DNA of 64,000 nucleotides, taken from contig NZ_CADFEN010000004.1 in assembly GCF_902833145.1 (NCBI RefSeq), positions 496,001 to 560,000 of the forward strand, written 5' to 3'. Below, in pieces: positions 45,720-55,519 of the stretch; the first letter of the stretch is position 1, and every line of letters begins with the position of its first letter. The DNA is from Burkholderia sp. BCC0506 (GTDB lineage Bacteria; Pseudomonadota; Gammaproteobacteria; Burkholderiales; Burkholderiaceae). A program made the translations under genes and the position numbers. The notes below the pieces were generated by a model. The model had not been told where the DNA came from. It saw only the letters and a list, made by a program, of their open reading frames with translations, and did no database searches.

Positions 45720-46547
45720 TCACCGCAGCATGAACGCCATCGCCGACAGGCTGTTCAGCGTGCGCACCACGTGCTCGACCGACGGCCCGTCGAAACGCAG
45801 CGTCACCGCATCGACGCGCTCGAGCGACGGCAGCACGCAGAACAGGTCGGCGAGCGCGGCGGTCTGCACACGCAGCGTGCAAGCGGCCGGCGCGGGCCGA
45901 TGGGCGAGCGCGCGCCGGCCGGACGACAGCGCCCGTGCAACCGTTTCGCGCGCCGCGGTCGCGATCCGCGCGCACGACGCGGACGGCGTGAGCGTGTCGC
46001 CGCTCGATGCTCCGCCGGCCGTCTTGACCGTCTCGAAACGCGCGTCCGGAAACAGCGGCTGCGTTTCCTCGGCGAATACGTCGTCGCCGGTCGCGAGCGC
46101 GACATGCGCGCCGTATTCGCGCGCCAGCGCACCGTACAGCCCGGCTTCGCCGAGCTCGACGCCGTTCAGCCAGACCTGCGTGAACGCAAAGCTGTTGATC
46201 GTGTGCGCGAGCACGCCGCGCGTCTGCGATTTCGCGTGATAGCCGATCATGAACACGAGATCGGGCCGCTGTTCGAGGCCCGCCATCATCCCGAGCGTGC
46301 GCGGCTTGCCGAGCACGACGCGCGTCCGCGCATCGAGCCCGTCGGGCAGCAGGTTGCGATAGCCGCCATGCGAATCGTTGACCCAGACGGCCTGCGCACC
46401 GCCCGCGAACGCGCCTTCGATCGCCGCGTTCGCCTCGGCGGTCATCCAGCGGCGCGCGCGTTCGTATTCCGGATTGCCGGCGCGCGTCTGCTCGGTCGCG
46501 AATACGCCGGCGACACCCTCGATGTCGGTCGAGATCAGGATCTTCAT
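45720..46547 (-). CDS. dppA: M55-family D-aminopeptidase (DppA)
   Basis: A 275-residue zinc peptidase. The metal ligands of the Bacillus DppA family are in place: Asp8 and Glu10 (STDIEGVAG), His60 (WVNDSHGGY), His104 (GYHAK) and a Glu at 131-134 (NGVELGEAG). The family removes D-amino acids from the N-terminus of short peptides such as D-Ala-D-Ala. No signal peptide, so it acts in the cytoplasm. It is the last gene of a coupled operon: its ATG overlaps the stop of the S58 peptidase (ATGA). Imported peptides would be its substrate. Confidence 0.93.
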   Translation of the reverse strand: MKILISTDIEGVAGVFATEQTRAGNPEYERARRWMTAEANAAIEGAFAGGAQAVWVNDSHGGYRNLLPDGLDARTRVVLGKPRTLGMMAGLEQRPDLVFMIGYHAKSQTRGVLAHTINSFAFTQVWLNGVELGEAGLYGALAREYGAHVALATGDDVFAEETQPLFPDARFETVKTAGGASSGDTLTPSASCARIATAARETVARALSSGRRALAHRPAPAACTLRVQTAALADLFCVLPSLERVDAVTLRFDGPSVEHVVRTLNSLSAMAFMLR

Positions 46548-47626
46548 GACTGGGTCGAACGTCCTTCGTTGTTTTCGTGGAACAGCCGGTCGAGATCGGG
46601 CACCGCGTCGCGCAGCGATTGCCGCACGTGTCCGTCGCGGCCGGCCACCGTCACCGCCTGCAGCAATGCATCGGCGATCGCGTGCTCGACGCTTTCGGCC
46701 GCGGCCATGAACAGCGGATCGAGCGCCGCATCGGCCACGAGGGCCGGCAGCGCGATCGTCGATGCATCGTGCGCGATCGTATAGGCGGTCGAAAAAGCGA
46801 GCGCGATGTCGCCGCTGCCGTGCCCGTAGACGGAACCCGTGCGGGCGAGCCCCGCCCCCGCGCGGCGCGCGAGCCGCGACAACTGCCGTGCGTCGAGCGG
46901 CGCATCGGTGGCCAGCAGCAGGATGATCGAACCCTGCTCGGGCGGCGCCGCGTGGGCCGCTTCGGCCGCGCGCCGTTGCGCGACGATGCGCCCGAGCGGC
47001 ACGCCGCCGAGCGTGAGCATCGGCAGCCGGCCGAAATTCGCGAGCACGAGCGCGCCGACCGTATAGGGCCGGCCGGCCGCGACGGCCACGCGCGACGCGG
47101 AACCGATCCCGCCCTTCAGGTCGAAGCACGACATCCCGCGCCCGGCGCCCACCGCGCCGCGCACGACGTCGCGCGACGCCGTCCGGCACGCGTCTTCATA
47201 GTGCGCGGCGGTGACCGCGAACGCCTGGATATCGTTCAGGTAACCGTCGTTGCACTCGAACACGAGTGGATTGACGGTCGACCAGTCGCGGCCGATCCGC
47301 GGATTCGCCGCGATCGCCGCGCGGATCTGCGCCTGTGCGACCGCGCCGACGCCGAACGTATTGGTCAGCGCGATCGGCGTATCGAGCGTGCCGAGTTCGT
47401 CGACCTGCACGAGCCCGACGCTCTTGCCGAAACCGTTGATCACGGCCGCGCCCGCCGGCACCTTGCTGCGGTACACGTCGCCCGGATGCGGCTTCACGAC
47501 GGTCACGCCCGTCTGCACCCCGCCGGCATCGAGCGTGCAATGGCCGACCGTCACGCCCGGCACGTCGGCGATCGTGCCGCGCGGCCCGGCCGGCAGCGTC
47601 GCCGTCCACATCGGTGCAGCCCGCAT
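46544..47626 (-). CDS. S58-family (DmpA-like) aminopeptidase
   Basis: A 360-residue autoprocessing N-terminal hydrolase. It begins RGTIADVPGVTVGHCTLDAG, and PAGAAVINGFGKSVGLVQVDELGTLDTPIA in two parts is the family core. Ser233 in EQG/SIILLLATDAPL is the residue that becomes the new N-terminus and nucleophile after self-cleavage. Family members (DmpA, BapA) remove L- and D-amino acids and, in some, beta-amino acids. The start overlaps the permease stop and its stop overlaps the dppA start, so three genes are translationally chained. Cytoplasmic. Confidence 0.9.
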   Translation of the reverse strand: MRAAPMWTATLPAGPRGTIADVPGVTVGHCTLDAGGVQTGVTVVKPHPGDVYRSKVPAGAAVINGFGKSVGLVQVDELGTLDTPIALTNTFGVGAVAQAQIRAAIAANPRIGRDWSTVNPLVFECNDGYLNDIQAFAVTAAHYEDACRTASRDVVRGAVGAGRGMSCFDLKGGIGSASRVAVAAGRPYTVGALVLANFGRLPMLTLGGVPLGRIVAQRRAAEAAHAAPPEQGSIILLLATDAPLDARQLSRLARRAGAGLARTGSVYGHGSGDIALAFSTAYTIAHDASTIALPALVADAALDPLFMAAAESVEHAIADALLQAVTVAGRDGHVRQSLRDAVPDLDRLFHENNEGRSTQS

Positions 47627-48519
47627 CAACGACGCTCCAGTTTCGGGTCGAGCGCGTCGCGCAGCCCGTCGCCGAGCAGATTGAACGCGAGCACGGTCAG
47701 GAAGATCGCGAGACTCGGGAACACCGCGATGTGCGGCGCCGTCACCATGTCCGCACGCGCCTCGTTGAGCATCGCGCCCCACTCCGGCGTCGGCGGCTGC
47801 GCGCCGAGCCCGAGGAACGACAGGCTCGCGGCGGTGATGATCGACGTGCCGATGCGCATCGTGAAGTAGACGACGACCGACGACACGGTGCCCGGCAGGA
47901 TGTGCCGCATGATGATCGTCCAGTCGGACGCGCCGATGCTGCGCGCGGCCTCGACGTAGGTCATGTGCTTGAGCATCAATGTGTTACCGCGCACGAGCCG
48001 CGCGAAAGCCGGGATGCTGAAGATCGCGACCGCGCAGATCACGTTCACCATCCCGTTGCCGAGGATCGCGACCACGCCGATCGCGAGCAGGATGCCGGGG
48101 AACGCGAACAGCACGTCGGCGATGCGCATCGTGATGCGGTCCCACCAGCCTTCGTAATAGCCGGCGAGCAGCCCGAAGAAGGTGCCGACCACCGCGCCGA
48201 GCGCCACCGAGAAGAAGCCGGCCGCGAGCGAGATGCGCGTGCCCGCGACGATCCGGCTGAAGATGTCGCGGCCGAGCGAATCGACGCCGAACCAGTGCAC
48301 GGCCGACGGCCCCGCGTTCAGCGCGTCGTAGTCGAAATAGTTCTCCGGATCGAACGGCACGACGTGCGGGCCGACGAACGCCAGCACGACGAGCGCGAGC
48401 ACGAAGCCGCCCGCGACGAGCGCGACGGTCTGCTTGCGGAACTTGCGCCAGAATTCGCGCCACGGCGTGCGGATCGCGGTCGGTGCGGCCGGCGCCGCGG
48501 GCTGGACAGTCGCGTTCAT
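47626..48519 (-). CDS. gsiD: Peptide/glutathione ABC transporter permease GsiD-like
   Basis: A 297-residue inner-membrane protein with about six helices. A long cytoplasmic N-terminus leads to [20 protein letters not shown], then the OppC/DppC signature [20 protein letters not shown] (about 190-209), which contacts the ATPase. [20 protein letters not shown]-type helix lies near 100. It pairs with the GsiC-like permease encoded just upstream, seven bases away. Its stop overlaps the S58 peptidase start. Confidence 0.9.
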   Translation of the reverse strand: MNATVQPAAPAAPTAIRTPWREFWRKFRKQTVALVAGGFVLALVVLAFVGPHVVPFDPENYFDYDALNAGPSAVHWFGVDSLGRDIFSRIVAGTRISLAAGFFSVALGAVVGTFFGLLAGYYEGWWDRITMRIADVLFAFPGILLAIGVVAILGNGMVNVICAVAIFSIPAFARLVRGNTLMLKHMTYVEAARSIGASDWTIIMRHILPGTVSSVVVYFTMRIGTSIITAASLSFLGLGAQPPTPEWGAMLNEARADMVTAPHIAVFPSLAIFLTVLAFNLLGDGLRDALDPKLERR

Positions 48520-48526
48520 GCGCGCC

Positions 48527-49447
48527 TCACTTGAACCGGATGGTCGGGTTGATGACCGCGTACAGCACGTCGACGGTCAGGTTGATCAGGATGAATTCCA
48601 GCGAGAACAGCAGCACGATCGCCTGGATCACCGGGTAGTCGCGCATCGTCACCGCATCGACGAGCAGGCGCCCGAGCCCCGGCCAGTTGAACACGACCTC
48701 GACGACGATCGAGCCGCCGAGCAGGAAGCCGAACTGCAGCCCCATCATCGTGACGACCGGGATCATCGCGTTGCGCAGGCAGTGCTTGAGCACGACCATC
48801 GGCTCGTGCACGCCCTTCGCGCGCGCGGTGCGCACGAAGTCCTCGTTCAGCACCTCGACGAACGACGCACGCGTGAAGCGCGCCATCACGGCCGCGACCG
48901 CGGCGCCGAGCGTCAGCGACGGCAGCACGTAGCTCTTCCACGAGCCGTCCGGGACGACCGGCAGCCAGCCGAGCTTCACCGAGAAGACTTCCATCAGCAG
49001 CATGCCGAGCGCGAACGCGGGAAACGAGATGCCCGATACCGCGAGCGTCATCCCGAGACGGTCGGGCCAGCGATTGCGCCAGACCGCCGACGCGATCCCG
49101 ATCGCCATGCCGAACAGCGTCGACCACACCATGCTGACGAGCGTGAGCAGCAGCGTCGGCATGAAGCGTTCGCCGATCTCGGTCGACACCGGCCGCTTGC
49201 TGCGCGTCGAGATGCCGAAATCGCCGTGCGCGATCTTCGCGAAGAAGTTCGCGAACTGCGCGGGCAGCGGCCGGTCGAGCCCGAGATCGGCGCGCACGAG
49301 CGCGACCGTCGCGTCGTCGGCTTCGGGGCCGGCCGCGAGCCGCGCCGGGTCGCCCGGCAGCAGGTGCACGAACAGGAACACCAGCACCGCGACGATCGCG
49401 AGCGTGGGCAGCAGGCCGAACAGGCGTTTGACGAGGAAATTCAGCAT
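48527..49447 (-). CDS. gsiC: Peptide/glutathione ABC transporter permease GsiC-like
   Basis: A 306-residue inner-membrane protein that opens [20 protein letters not shown] and [17 protein letters not shown], the standard OppB/DppB/GsiC start. The coupling motif [21 protein letters not shown] (about 215-235) meets the ATPase. With GsiD it forms the channel. It sits between the binding protein and GsiD genes. Confidence 0.92.
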   Translation of the reverse strand: MLNFLVKRLFGLLPTLAIVAVLVFLFVHLLPGDPARLAAGPEADDATVALVRADLGLDRPLPAQFANFFAKIAHGDFGISTRSKRPVSTEIGERFMPTLLLTLVSMVWSTLFGMAIGIASAVWRNRWPDRLGMTLAVSGISFPAFALGMLLMEVFSVKLGWLPVVPDGSWKSYVLPSLTLGAAVAAVMARFTRASFVEVLNEDFVRTARAKGVHEPMVVLKHCLRNAMIPVVTMMGLQFGFLLGGSIVVEVVFNWPGLGRLLVDAVTMRDYPVIQAIVLLFSLEFILINLTVDVLYAVINPTIRFK

Positions 49448-49514
49448 GGGACACCGATCGAATCAGCGCACCGGCAGCTCGCGCCGCCGGCGCCGCATGG
49501 CGGGCGAACCGCCG

Positions 49515-51077
49515 TCATTTCAGCGAGATCTCGTCGAAGTTGAACGAGCCGTCCGGCATCACGTACGCGCCCTGCAGCCGCTTGCTGCGCGCATACACGA
49601 TCTTCTCCTGCACGAGGAAGATCCACGGCGCGTCGGCCCAGATCTGCTTCTGCGCATCGGCGTACAGCTCGGCCTTCTGCGTGCGGTCGACCGTCTCGAG
49701 CGCCTTCGTCAGGTCGCCGTCCACCGTGTCGTTCTTGTAGTACGCGGTGTTGACGAGCTTCGGCGGCGCCGACGCGCCGGCCAGCAGCGGCGTGATCGCC
49801 CAGTTCGCCTCGCCCGTCGACGACGACCAGCCGATGTAGTACATCCGCACCGGCGCCTTCGCCGGATCCGGCGCGCTCTCGACCTTCGCGACGCGCTCGC
49901 CGGCTTCCAGCGCCTGCACCTGCACCTTCACGCCGACCTGCGCGAGCTGCTGCTGCACGAACTGGATCGCCTTCTGCGACGTCGAGTTGTTATAGGCGGA
50001 CCACAGCGTCGTCTCGAAGCCGTTCGGATAGCCGGCTTCCTTCAGCAGCGCCCGCGCCTTCGCCGGGTCGTACGGCCAGGGCCCGAGCTTCGTCGCGTAG
50101 TCGACGCCCTGCGGCACCACGCCGGTCGACGGCGTCGCAAAGCCGGAGAACGCGACCTTCGCGAGCGCTTCCTTGTTCACCGCGTAGTTCAGCGCCTGGC
50201 GCACCTTCGGGTTGTCGAACGGTTTCTGCAGCATGTTCAGCGACACGTAGCGCTGCACGATCGACGGGCGCTCGACGACGTCGACCTTAGGATTGCTCTT
50301 CAGGTCGGCCGCCTGCTCGAACGGAATGCGGAACGCGAAATCGGCCTCGCCCGTCTTCATCAGCGCCGCGCGCGTGTTGTTGTCGACCACCGGCTTCCAG
50401 TCGATCGCGTCGATCTTCGGGTAGCCCTTCTTCCAGTAGCCGGCGAACTTCTTCACCTTCAGGTCGTCGGTCTGCTTCCACTCGACGAACTCGAACGGCC
50501 CGGTGCCGACCGGATGCAGCGCGATGTCGCGGCCCCACTTCTTCAGCGCGGCCGGCGAGATCATCACGGCCGACGGGTGCGCGAGCGTGTTGATGAACGC
50601 CGAGAACGGCTCGCGCAGCGTGACCTTCACCGTGGTCGGATCGACGGCCTCGGTCTTCTCGATCACGCGGAACATGTTGTAGCGCTTCAGGTGGTTCGCG
50701 GGATCGGTCACGCGGTCGAAGTTCGCCTTCACGGCCGCCGCGTTGAAATCGGTGCCGTCGTGGAACTTCACGCCCGAGCGCAGCTTGATCGTGTACGTCT
50801 TCGCGTCGGGGCTGGCTTCATAGCCGGTCGCGAGCACGTTGACGAGCTTCATGTCCTTGTCGAAGCCGAACAGCCCCTGGTAGAACGACTTGACGACGGC
50901 CTGCGACACCGTGTCGTTCGCGTCGTACGGGTCCATCGTCGTGAAGGTCGAATCCACCGCCATCACCGCGGTCTGCTGCGCGTACGCGGGCAGCGCGGCC
51001 GACAGCGCGAACGCGCCGGCGAGCGCGACGAGGCATGCGCGCGGACGAAACATCGGAAACGGATGCTGCTGGATCAT
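49515..51077 (-). CDS. gsiB: Periplasmic peptide/glutathione-binding protein GsiB-like
   Basis: A 520-residue solute-binding protein of family 5. The signal peptide ends [12 protein letters not shown] (about residue 33). [22 protein letters not shown] is the family signature, and [18 protein letters not shown] is another conserved block. In E. coli GsiB binds glutathione, but relatives bind a wide range of short peptides, so specificity is open. The ATG at 51077 follows AGGAG nine bases upstream. Order in the operon is gsiA-gsiB-gsiC-gsiD as in E. coli. Confidence 0.92.
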   Translation of the reverse strand: MIQQHPFPMFRPRACLVALAGAFALSAALPAYAQQTAVMAVDSTFTTMDPYDANDTVSQAVVKSFYQGLFGFDKDMKLVNVLATGYEASPDAKTYTIKLRSGVKFHDGTDFNAAAVKANFDRVTDPANHLKRYNMFRVIEKTEAVDPTTVKVTLREPFSAFINTLAHPSAVMISPAALKKWGRDIALHPVGTGPFEFVEWKQTDDLKVKKFAGYWKKGYPKIDAIDWKPVVDNNTRAALMKTGEADFAFRIPFEQAADLKSNPKVDVVERPSIVQRYVSLNMLQKPFDNPKVRQALNYAVNKEALAKVAFSGFATPSTGVVPQGVDYATKLGPWPYDPAKARALLKEAGYPNGFETTLWSAYNNSTSQKAIQFVQQQLAQVGVKVQVQALEAGERVAKVESAPDPAKAPVRMYYIGWSSSTGEANWAITPLLAGASAPPKLVNTAYYKNDTVDGDLTKALETVDRTQKAELYADAQKQIWADAPWIFLVQEKIVYARSKRLQGAYVMPDGSFNFDEISLK

Positions 51078-51180
51078 TTTGCTGGGCTCCTATCGGTGAA
51101 TCGGTGACGCCTCACGGGCGTTTCGGTTTCGACTGCCTGCTGGTTCGCATGCCGTCATCACGGCGCGCGACTCCCACTAC

Positions 51181-53082
51181 TCAATACGCGCCGCCGACGC
51201 GATGCGTCGCGACGTAATGATCAGGGCCGACCGCGACGAGCGGCGCGACGACCGGCTCGTCGCCGACCGCGCGGATCGGGCTCGGAATCTCGTCCGCCGC
51301 GAGTTGACGCGGCGCGTGCCGGCGCGCCGGGTCGGCCACCGGCACCGCGCTCATCAGCTTCTTCGTGTACGGATGCTGCGGCGCCTCGAACACCGCGCGG
51401 CGCGGGCCGATCTCGACGATCTGGCCGAGATACATCACCGCGACGCGATGGCTCACGCGCTCGACCACCGCCATGTCGTGCGAGATGAACAGGTATGCGA
51501 CGCCCAGCTCGCGCTGCAGGTCGAGCATCAGGTTGACGATCTGCGCCTGCACCGACACGTCGAGCGCCGACACCGATTCGTCGGCGATCACGACCTTCGG
51601 GTTCAGCGCGAGCGCACGCGCGATCGCGATCCGCTGGCGCTGGCCGCCGGAGAACTCGTGCGGATAGCGGCGTGCGGCCTCCGGCGGCAGGCCAACCTTG
51701 TCGAGCAGCCAGTCGACGCGCGCCTGCGCGTCGCTGCCGCTCGCGACGCCGTGCACGAGCAGCGGCTCCATGATCGAGAAACCGACGGTCAGGCGCGGGT
51801 TCAGCGACGCGAACGGGTCCTGGAAGATGAACTGGATGTTGCGGCGCAGCGCCTGCAGGTCCGCGCCCTTCAGCGCGCTGATGTCGCGGCCGTCGAATTC
51901 GATCGAACCGCTTTGCGATTCGACGAGGCGCAACAGCGAGCGGCCGGTGGTCGACTTGCCGCAGCCCGATTCGCCGACGAGCGCGAGCGTCTCGCCCGCG
52001 CGCAACTCGAAGCTCACGCGCTCCACCGCATGCACGTATTGCGACACGCGGCCGAACACGCCGGTCTTCACCGGAAAGCGCGTGACGAGATCGCGCACGC
52101 GCAGGATCGGCGGCGCGGCGTGATCGATGGCCGGCTGCGACGCGTCGTTCGCGACGGATGCCGTGGTCGGCGCCGCCGCGCTCGTGCCGTCCACCTTCAG
52201 CAGCGGGAATTTCTCGGGTACGTCGGTGCCCTGCATCGAGCCGAGCCGCGGCACGGCCGCGAGCAGCGCCCGCGTGTAGCGATGCGCGGGCGTCGCGAAG
52301 ATGCGGTCCGATTCGCCCTCCTCGACCTTCTCGCCGCGATACATCACGAGCACGCGGTCGGCGACTTCGGCCACCACGCCCATGTCGTGCGTGATGAAGA
52401 TCACGCCCATGTTCATTTCGTCCTGCAGCCCGCGCACGAGTTGCAGGATCTGCGCCTGGATCGTCACGTCGAGCGCGGTCGTCGGCTCGTCGGCGATCAG
52501 CAGCGCGGGCCGGCACGACAGCGCCATCGCGATCATCACGCGCTGCCGCATCCCGCCCGACAGCTGGTGCGGATAGCGGGCGAACACGCGGCGCGCTTCC
52601 GGGATGCGCACGAGGTCGAGCAGCCGCAGCGCTTCCGCGCGCGCGTCGGCCGCACTCTTCGACTGGTGCAGCGCGATCGCCTCGCTGATCTGGTCGCCGA
52701 CGGTGAACACCGGGTTCAGCGACGTCATCGGCTCCTGGAAGATCATCGCGATGTCCGCGCCGCGGATGCCGCGCATCGTCGCGGCACTGGCCTGCGCGAG
52801 ATCGACGAGCGCGCCGCCGCGGCGCCGGAACGCGATCCGGCCGCTCGTGATCTCGCCGCCGCCGTGCTCGACGAGCCGCATCAACGCAAGCGACGTGATC
52901 GATTTTCCGGAGCCCGATTCGCCGACGATCGCGAGCGTCTCGCCGCGATCGACGTGAAACGACACGTTGCGCACCGCGTCGAACGTCGCGTTTTCGCGGC
53001 GGAACGTGACCGACAGGTCGTCGACGGCGACCACGCGCTGCTCGGGCAGCACCAGGGTCGACGGGTTACGGCTCGAAGTCAT
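51181..53082 (-). CDS. gsiA: ABC transporter ATP-binding protein GsiA-like (fused double ATPase)
   Basis: A 633-residue protein with two ATPase domains in one chain, as in E. coli GsiA. Domain 1 has Walker A GESGSGKS (about 54-61) and signature LSGGMRQRV; domain 2 has GESGCGKS (about 370) and FSGGQRQRI. Each is followed by the oligopeptide-transport C-terminal extension (for example [14 protein letters not shown]). It powers import through GsiC/GsiD. The start at 53082 follows GAGGAG. It lies 26 bases after the isoaspartyl peptidase gene. Confidence 0.94.
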   Translation of the reverse strand: MTSSRNPSTLVLPEQRVVAVDDLSVTFRRENATFDAVRNVSFHVDRGETLAIVGESGSGKSITSLALMRLVEHGGGEITSGRIAFRRRGGALVDLAQASAATMRGIRGADIAMIFQEPMTSLNPVFTVGDQISEAIALHQSKSAADARAEALRLLDLVRIPEARRVFARYPHQLSGGMRQRVMIAMALSCRPALLIADEPTTALDVTIQAQILQLVRGLQDEMNMGVIFITHDMGVVAEVADRVLVMYRGEKVEEGESDRIFATPAHRYTRALLAAVPRLGSMQGTDVPEKFPLLKVDGTSAAAPTTASVANDASQPAIDHAAPPILRVRDLVTRFPVKTGVFGRVSQYVHAVERVSFELRAGETLALVGESGCGKSTTGRSLLRLVESQSGSIEFDGRDISALKGADLQALRRNIQFIFQDPFASLNPRLTVGFSIMEPLLVHGVASGSDAQARVDWLLDKVGLPPEAARRYPHEFSGGQRQRIAIARALALNPKVVIADESVSALDVSVQAQIVNLMLDLQRELGVAYLFISHDMAVVERVSHRVAVMYLGQIVEIGPRRAVFEAPQHPYTKKLMSAVPVADPARRHAPRQLAADEIPSPIRAVGDEPVVAPLVAVGPDHYVATHRVGGAY

Positions 53083-53108
53083 GACGTATCTCCTCGTGCG
53101 ATCCGGAA

Positions 53109-54107
53109 TCAGGCCGCGTCGTCGCGGTAGATGCCGACGACCGGCGCTTCACCGACGCGCGCGTAGCCGCGGTACATCCCTTCGGTGTTGAACGGCATCG
53201 CGACGTTGCCCTGCGCGTCGACCGCGATGATCCCGCCGCGGCCCGCCAGGCGCGGCAGCTTGTTCATCACGACGTCGTGCGCGGCGTCGGCGAGCGACGC
53301 GCCGCGATACGCGATCTGCGCGGCGACGTCGTAGGCCGTCGCGAGCCGGATGAACATCTCGCCGGTGCCCGTCGACGAGACCGCGCAGGTCGCGTCGTCC
53401 GCATAGCAGCCGGCGCCGATGATCGGCGAATCGCCGACGCGCCCCGGCTGCTTGTTCGTGATGCCGCCCGTCGACGTCGCCGCCGCGATGTGGCCGTTCA
53501 GGTCGCACGCGACCGCGCCCACCGTGCCGTGCTTGCGGTCCGGATCGAGCGGCTCTGCCGGCTGCGGCTGCGGCTGCGACTGGCCGAACACGAACGTCGC
53601 CGCATCGTGATCGAGCATCGCGCCGGCCGCCGCGCGCGCCTTCAGCCACTGCGCATGCCGCGATTCGGTGTCGAAGTAGCCGGGCTCCGCGAGCTCGAGC
53701 CCCTGCGCGGCCGCGAACGCATCGGCGCCCGCGCCGGCGAACAGCACGTGCTCGCTCGCCTCCATCACGCGTCGCGCGGCGAGCACCGGATTGCGCACGC
53801 GGGTCGCGCAGCAGATCGCGCCGGCGCCGAGCGTCGCGCCGTCCATGACCGCCGCGTCGAGTTCGTGCGTGCCTTCGGCCGTATAGACGGCGCCGCGCCC
53901 GGCGTTGAACAGCGGGCAATCCTCGAGCATCCGCACCGCGACGGTGACGGCGTCGAGCGCGCTGCCGCCATCGGTCAGCACCTGTTGCGCGGCCTGCAGG
54001 ATCGCGGTGAGTTCGGCGCGGTACCGGCGTTCGGTGTCGGTATCCATCGCTTCGCGCAGGATCGTGCCTGCGCCGCCGTGAATCGCGACGATCGCGGGTG
54101 AGGTCAT
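53109..54107 (-). CDS. iaaA: Isoaspartyl peptidase / L-asparaginase
   Basis: A 332-residue N-terminal nucleophile hydrolase of the IaaA type. It starts [14 protein letters not shown], then [20 protein letters not shown]. The chain cleaves itself before Thr195 in [15 protein letters not shown], and [20 protein letters not shown] is the substrate-site block. It splits isoaspartyl dipeptides and asparagine. A short Gln-Pro repeat (QPQPQPAEP, about 179-187), coded by a GGCTGC hexamer repeat, lies in the linker that autoproteolysis exposes. In E. coli iaaA likewise heads the gsi operon. Its start overlaps the RpiR stop. Confidence 0.94.
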   Translation of the reverse strand: MTSPAIVAIHGGAGTILREAMDTDTERRYRAELTAILQAAQQVLTDGGSALDAVTVAVRMLEDCPLFNAGRGAVYTAEGTHELDAAVMDGATLGAGAICCATRVRNPVLAARRVMEASEHVLFAGAGADAFAAAQGLELAEPGYFDTESRHAQWLKARAAAGAMLDHDAATFVFGQSQPQPQPAEPLDPDRKHGTVGAVACDLNGHIAAATSTGGITNKQPGRVGDSPIIGAGCYADDATCAVSSTGTGEMFIRLATAYDVAAQIAYRGASLADAAHDVVMNKLPRLAGRGGIIAVDAQGNVAMPFNTEGMYRGYARVGEAPVVGIYRDDAA

Positions 54108-55048
54108 GATTTTTTCGGACGAGGGGAAGAAGGGTTGGCGGCCGGCAAAGCCGCTTGCGGCTGCACGAGCCACGGCAGCAGGAATTCGGTCATCTCGGCG
54201 GCGGATTTCGCGGACCGGTGCGTGCGCAGCGCGACCGCATCGATCAGCGCCTCGATCATCGTGAGCACGGCGGCTTCCGAGGTGGCCGCGAAACGCCGCT
54301 CGGCCTTCACGTACAGGTTCATCCACGCGATCGGCGCGAGCGGCGATTGCGGGCCGTCGGTGATGCCGAGCACGCGCGCGCCGCGCGCCGCCGCGCGACG
54401 GGCCAGTTCGATCGTGTCCTTCACGTAGCGCGGACACGCGAGCGCGATCACGAGATCGCGCGCGTCGGCCGTGTACAGGCGCCGTGCCGCATGCGACGGG
54501 CCGCCCAGCAGCGCGAGCGATTGCACGTTGTCGTGGCACACCGACAGCCCGTGCTCCATCAGCCCGGCGAGGAACGCGCTCGACCCGGCGCCGAGAATCA
54601 GCACGCGCCGCGCGCCGACGATCGCCTCGACCGCCGCCTCGACGTCGGCCGCATCCAGTTGCGCACGCGTGTTCTCGATGTTGGCGGCAGCCTGGTCGAA
54701 CACCGCGTCGATCCAGGCCGCGCCGCGTACGCCGGACTCGTGCTCCTGCGCGGAACGCAGCCGTTCGACCGGCCCAAGCGTGGCCTCGAAGCCGCGCACG
54801 AGCGCCGCGCGCATCGCCGGATAGCCGTCGAAACCGAGCGCCTTCGCGAAGCGGTTCGCGGTCGCGATCGACGCATTCACGGCCTGCGCGAGCTCGTCGA
54901 TCCGCATCGTCGCCGCGCGAAACGGGTTCGCCAGCACGAATTCGCCCATGCGCCGGTGAATCGGCGTCAGCAACGGCATTGCCGACGCGATCCGCTCGGC
55001 GATCGCGGGTTCGTCGTGGCTGGCATCGTGCGGAACGAGAGGCGTCAT
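54104..55048 (-). CDS. RpiR/MurR-family regulator of the peptide operon
   Basis: A 314-residue regulator. Residues 15-90 form the RpiR helix-turn-helix (MRIDELAQAVNASIATANRF, AKALGFDGYPAMRAAL). Residues 135-260 form a SIS domain (RVLILGAGSSAFLAGLMEHG) that in relatives binds phosphosugars such as N-acetylmuramate-6-phosphate. It is the first gene of the minus-strand peptide operon and overlaps iaaA in ATGA, so it most likely controls the operon. An inverted repeat lies 23 bases upstream of its start. No such sugar-handling gene is in the operon itself, which makes the effector an open question. Confidence 0.88.
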   Translation of the reverse strand: MTPLVPHDASHDEPAIAERIASAMPLLTPIHRRMGEFVLANPFRAATMRIDELAQAVNASIATANRFAKALGFDGYPAMRAALVRGFEATLGPVERLRSAQEHESGVRGAAWIDAVFDQAAANIENTRAQLDAADVEAAVEAIVGARRVLILGAGSSAFLAGLMEHGLSVCHDNVQSLALLGGPSHAARRLYTADARDLVIALACPRYVKDTIELARRAAARGARVLGITDGPQSPLAPIAWMNLYVKAERRFAATSEAAVLTMIEALIDAVALRTHRSAKSAAEMTEFLLPWLVQPQAALPAANPSSPRPKKS

Positions 55049-55070
55049 GCGAAGGGTCGTTGCAAGGTTC

Positions 55071-55122
55071 GATGAAAATGAATTTACACAATCCGCTTTC
55101 CGAAAAGAAATAAATTTTCATC
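55071..55122 (-). promoter_or_regulatory. Inverted repeat upstream of the RpiR operon
   Basis: GATGAAAAT (55071-55079) and ATTTTCATC (55114-55122) are perfect inverted arms, with further partial pairing inside, in a sharply A+T-rich stretch 23-74 bases before the RpiR start. RpiR proteins bind such dyads, and the ATG-distal arm would overlap the promoter. Confidence 0.6.
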
Positions 55123-55262
55123 AGGGTTGTCACGCCCGATCCGGCGTCCGCCGACCGCCCGGACGAGCACCCGGCCCTTCCCGCGGGCCTTTGCCGGGCG
55201 ACCGCCCTGCGCGACCGCTCGCGCGCCGGCACCCGTTCACCGGGAAAACCCCGAGTACGTTC

Positions 55263-55374
55263 GTTCGAATGCAGATTCCCGTTGACCGGATTCGCATTCG
55301 AACATAGGATGTTCGAAAATGATCAGTCGTCAGATAACATTGCAGCTCGATGACGACGAAATGTTCGCTCGAAC
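55263..55374 (+). promoter_or_regulatory. Cluster of GTTCGAA boxes before the MFS-GH31-porin operon
   Basis: GTTCGAATGC (55263-55272) and GCATTCGAAC (55294-55303) are perfect inverted copies. GTTCGAA recurs at 55311-55317, and GTTCG-CT-CGAAC forms a compact palindrome at 55363-55374. Four sites in 112 bases, ending 145 bases before the transporter start, suggest a repressor or activator operator. No regulator gene adjoins, apart from RpiR on the other side. Confidence 0.55.
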
Positions 55375-55519
55375 ACCGTCATTTCGATATCGCGTGGCCA
55401 AACCGGCGCATATCAAGATCGGACATCGTACGAATAAAACGAAACGAGCCATCCCGGACGGATGGCCTTCACGGACCGGGCAGGCGCCGTGCGCCCGCCC
55501 TCCCTGACAGGAGACAGCA

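Noticed and set aside
53571-53601. GGCTGC hexamer repeat as a phase-variation tract
   Set aside because: Its unit is a multiple of three and only a few copies long, so it would not shift the frame; it encodes a linker in IaaA.
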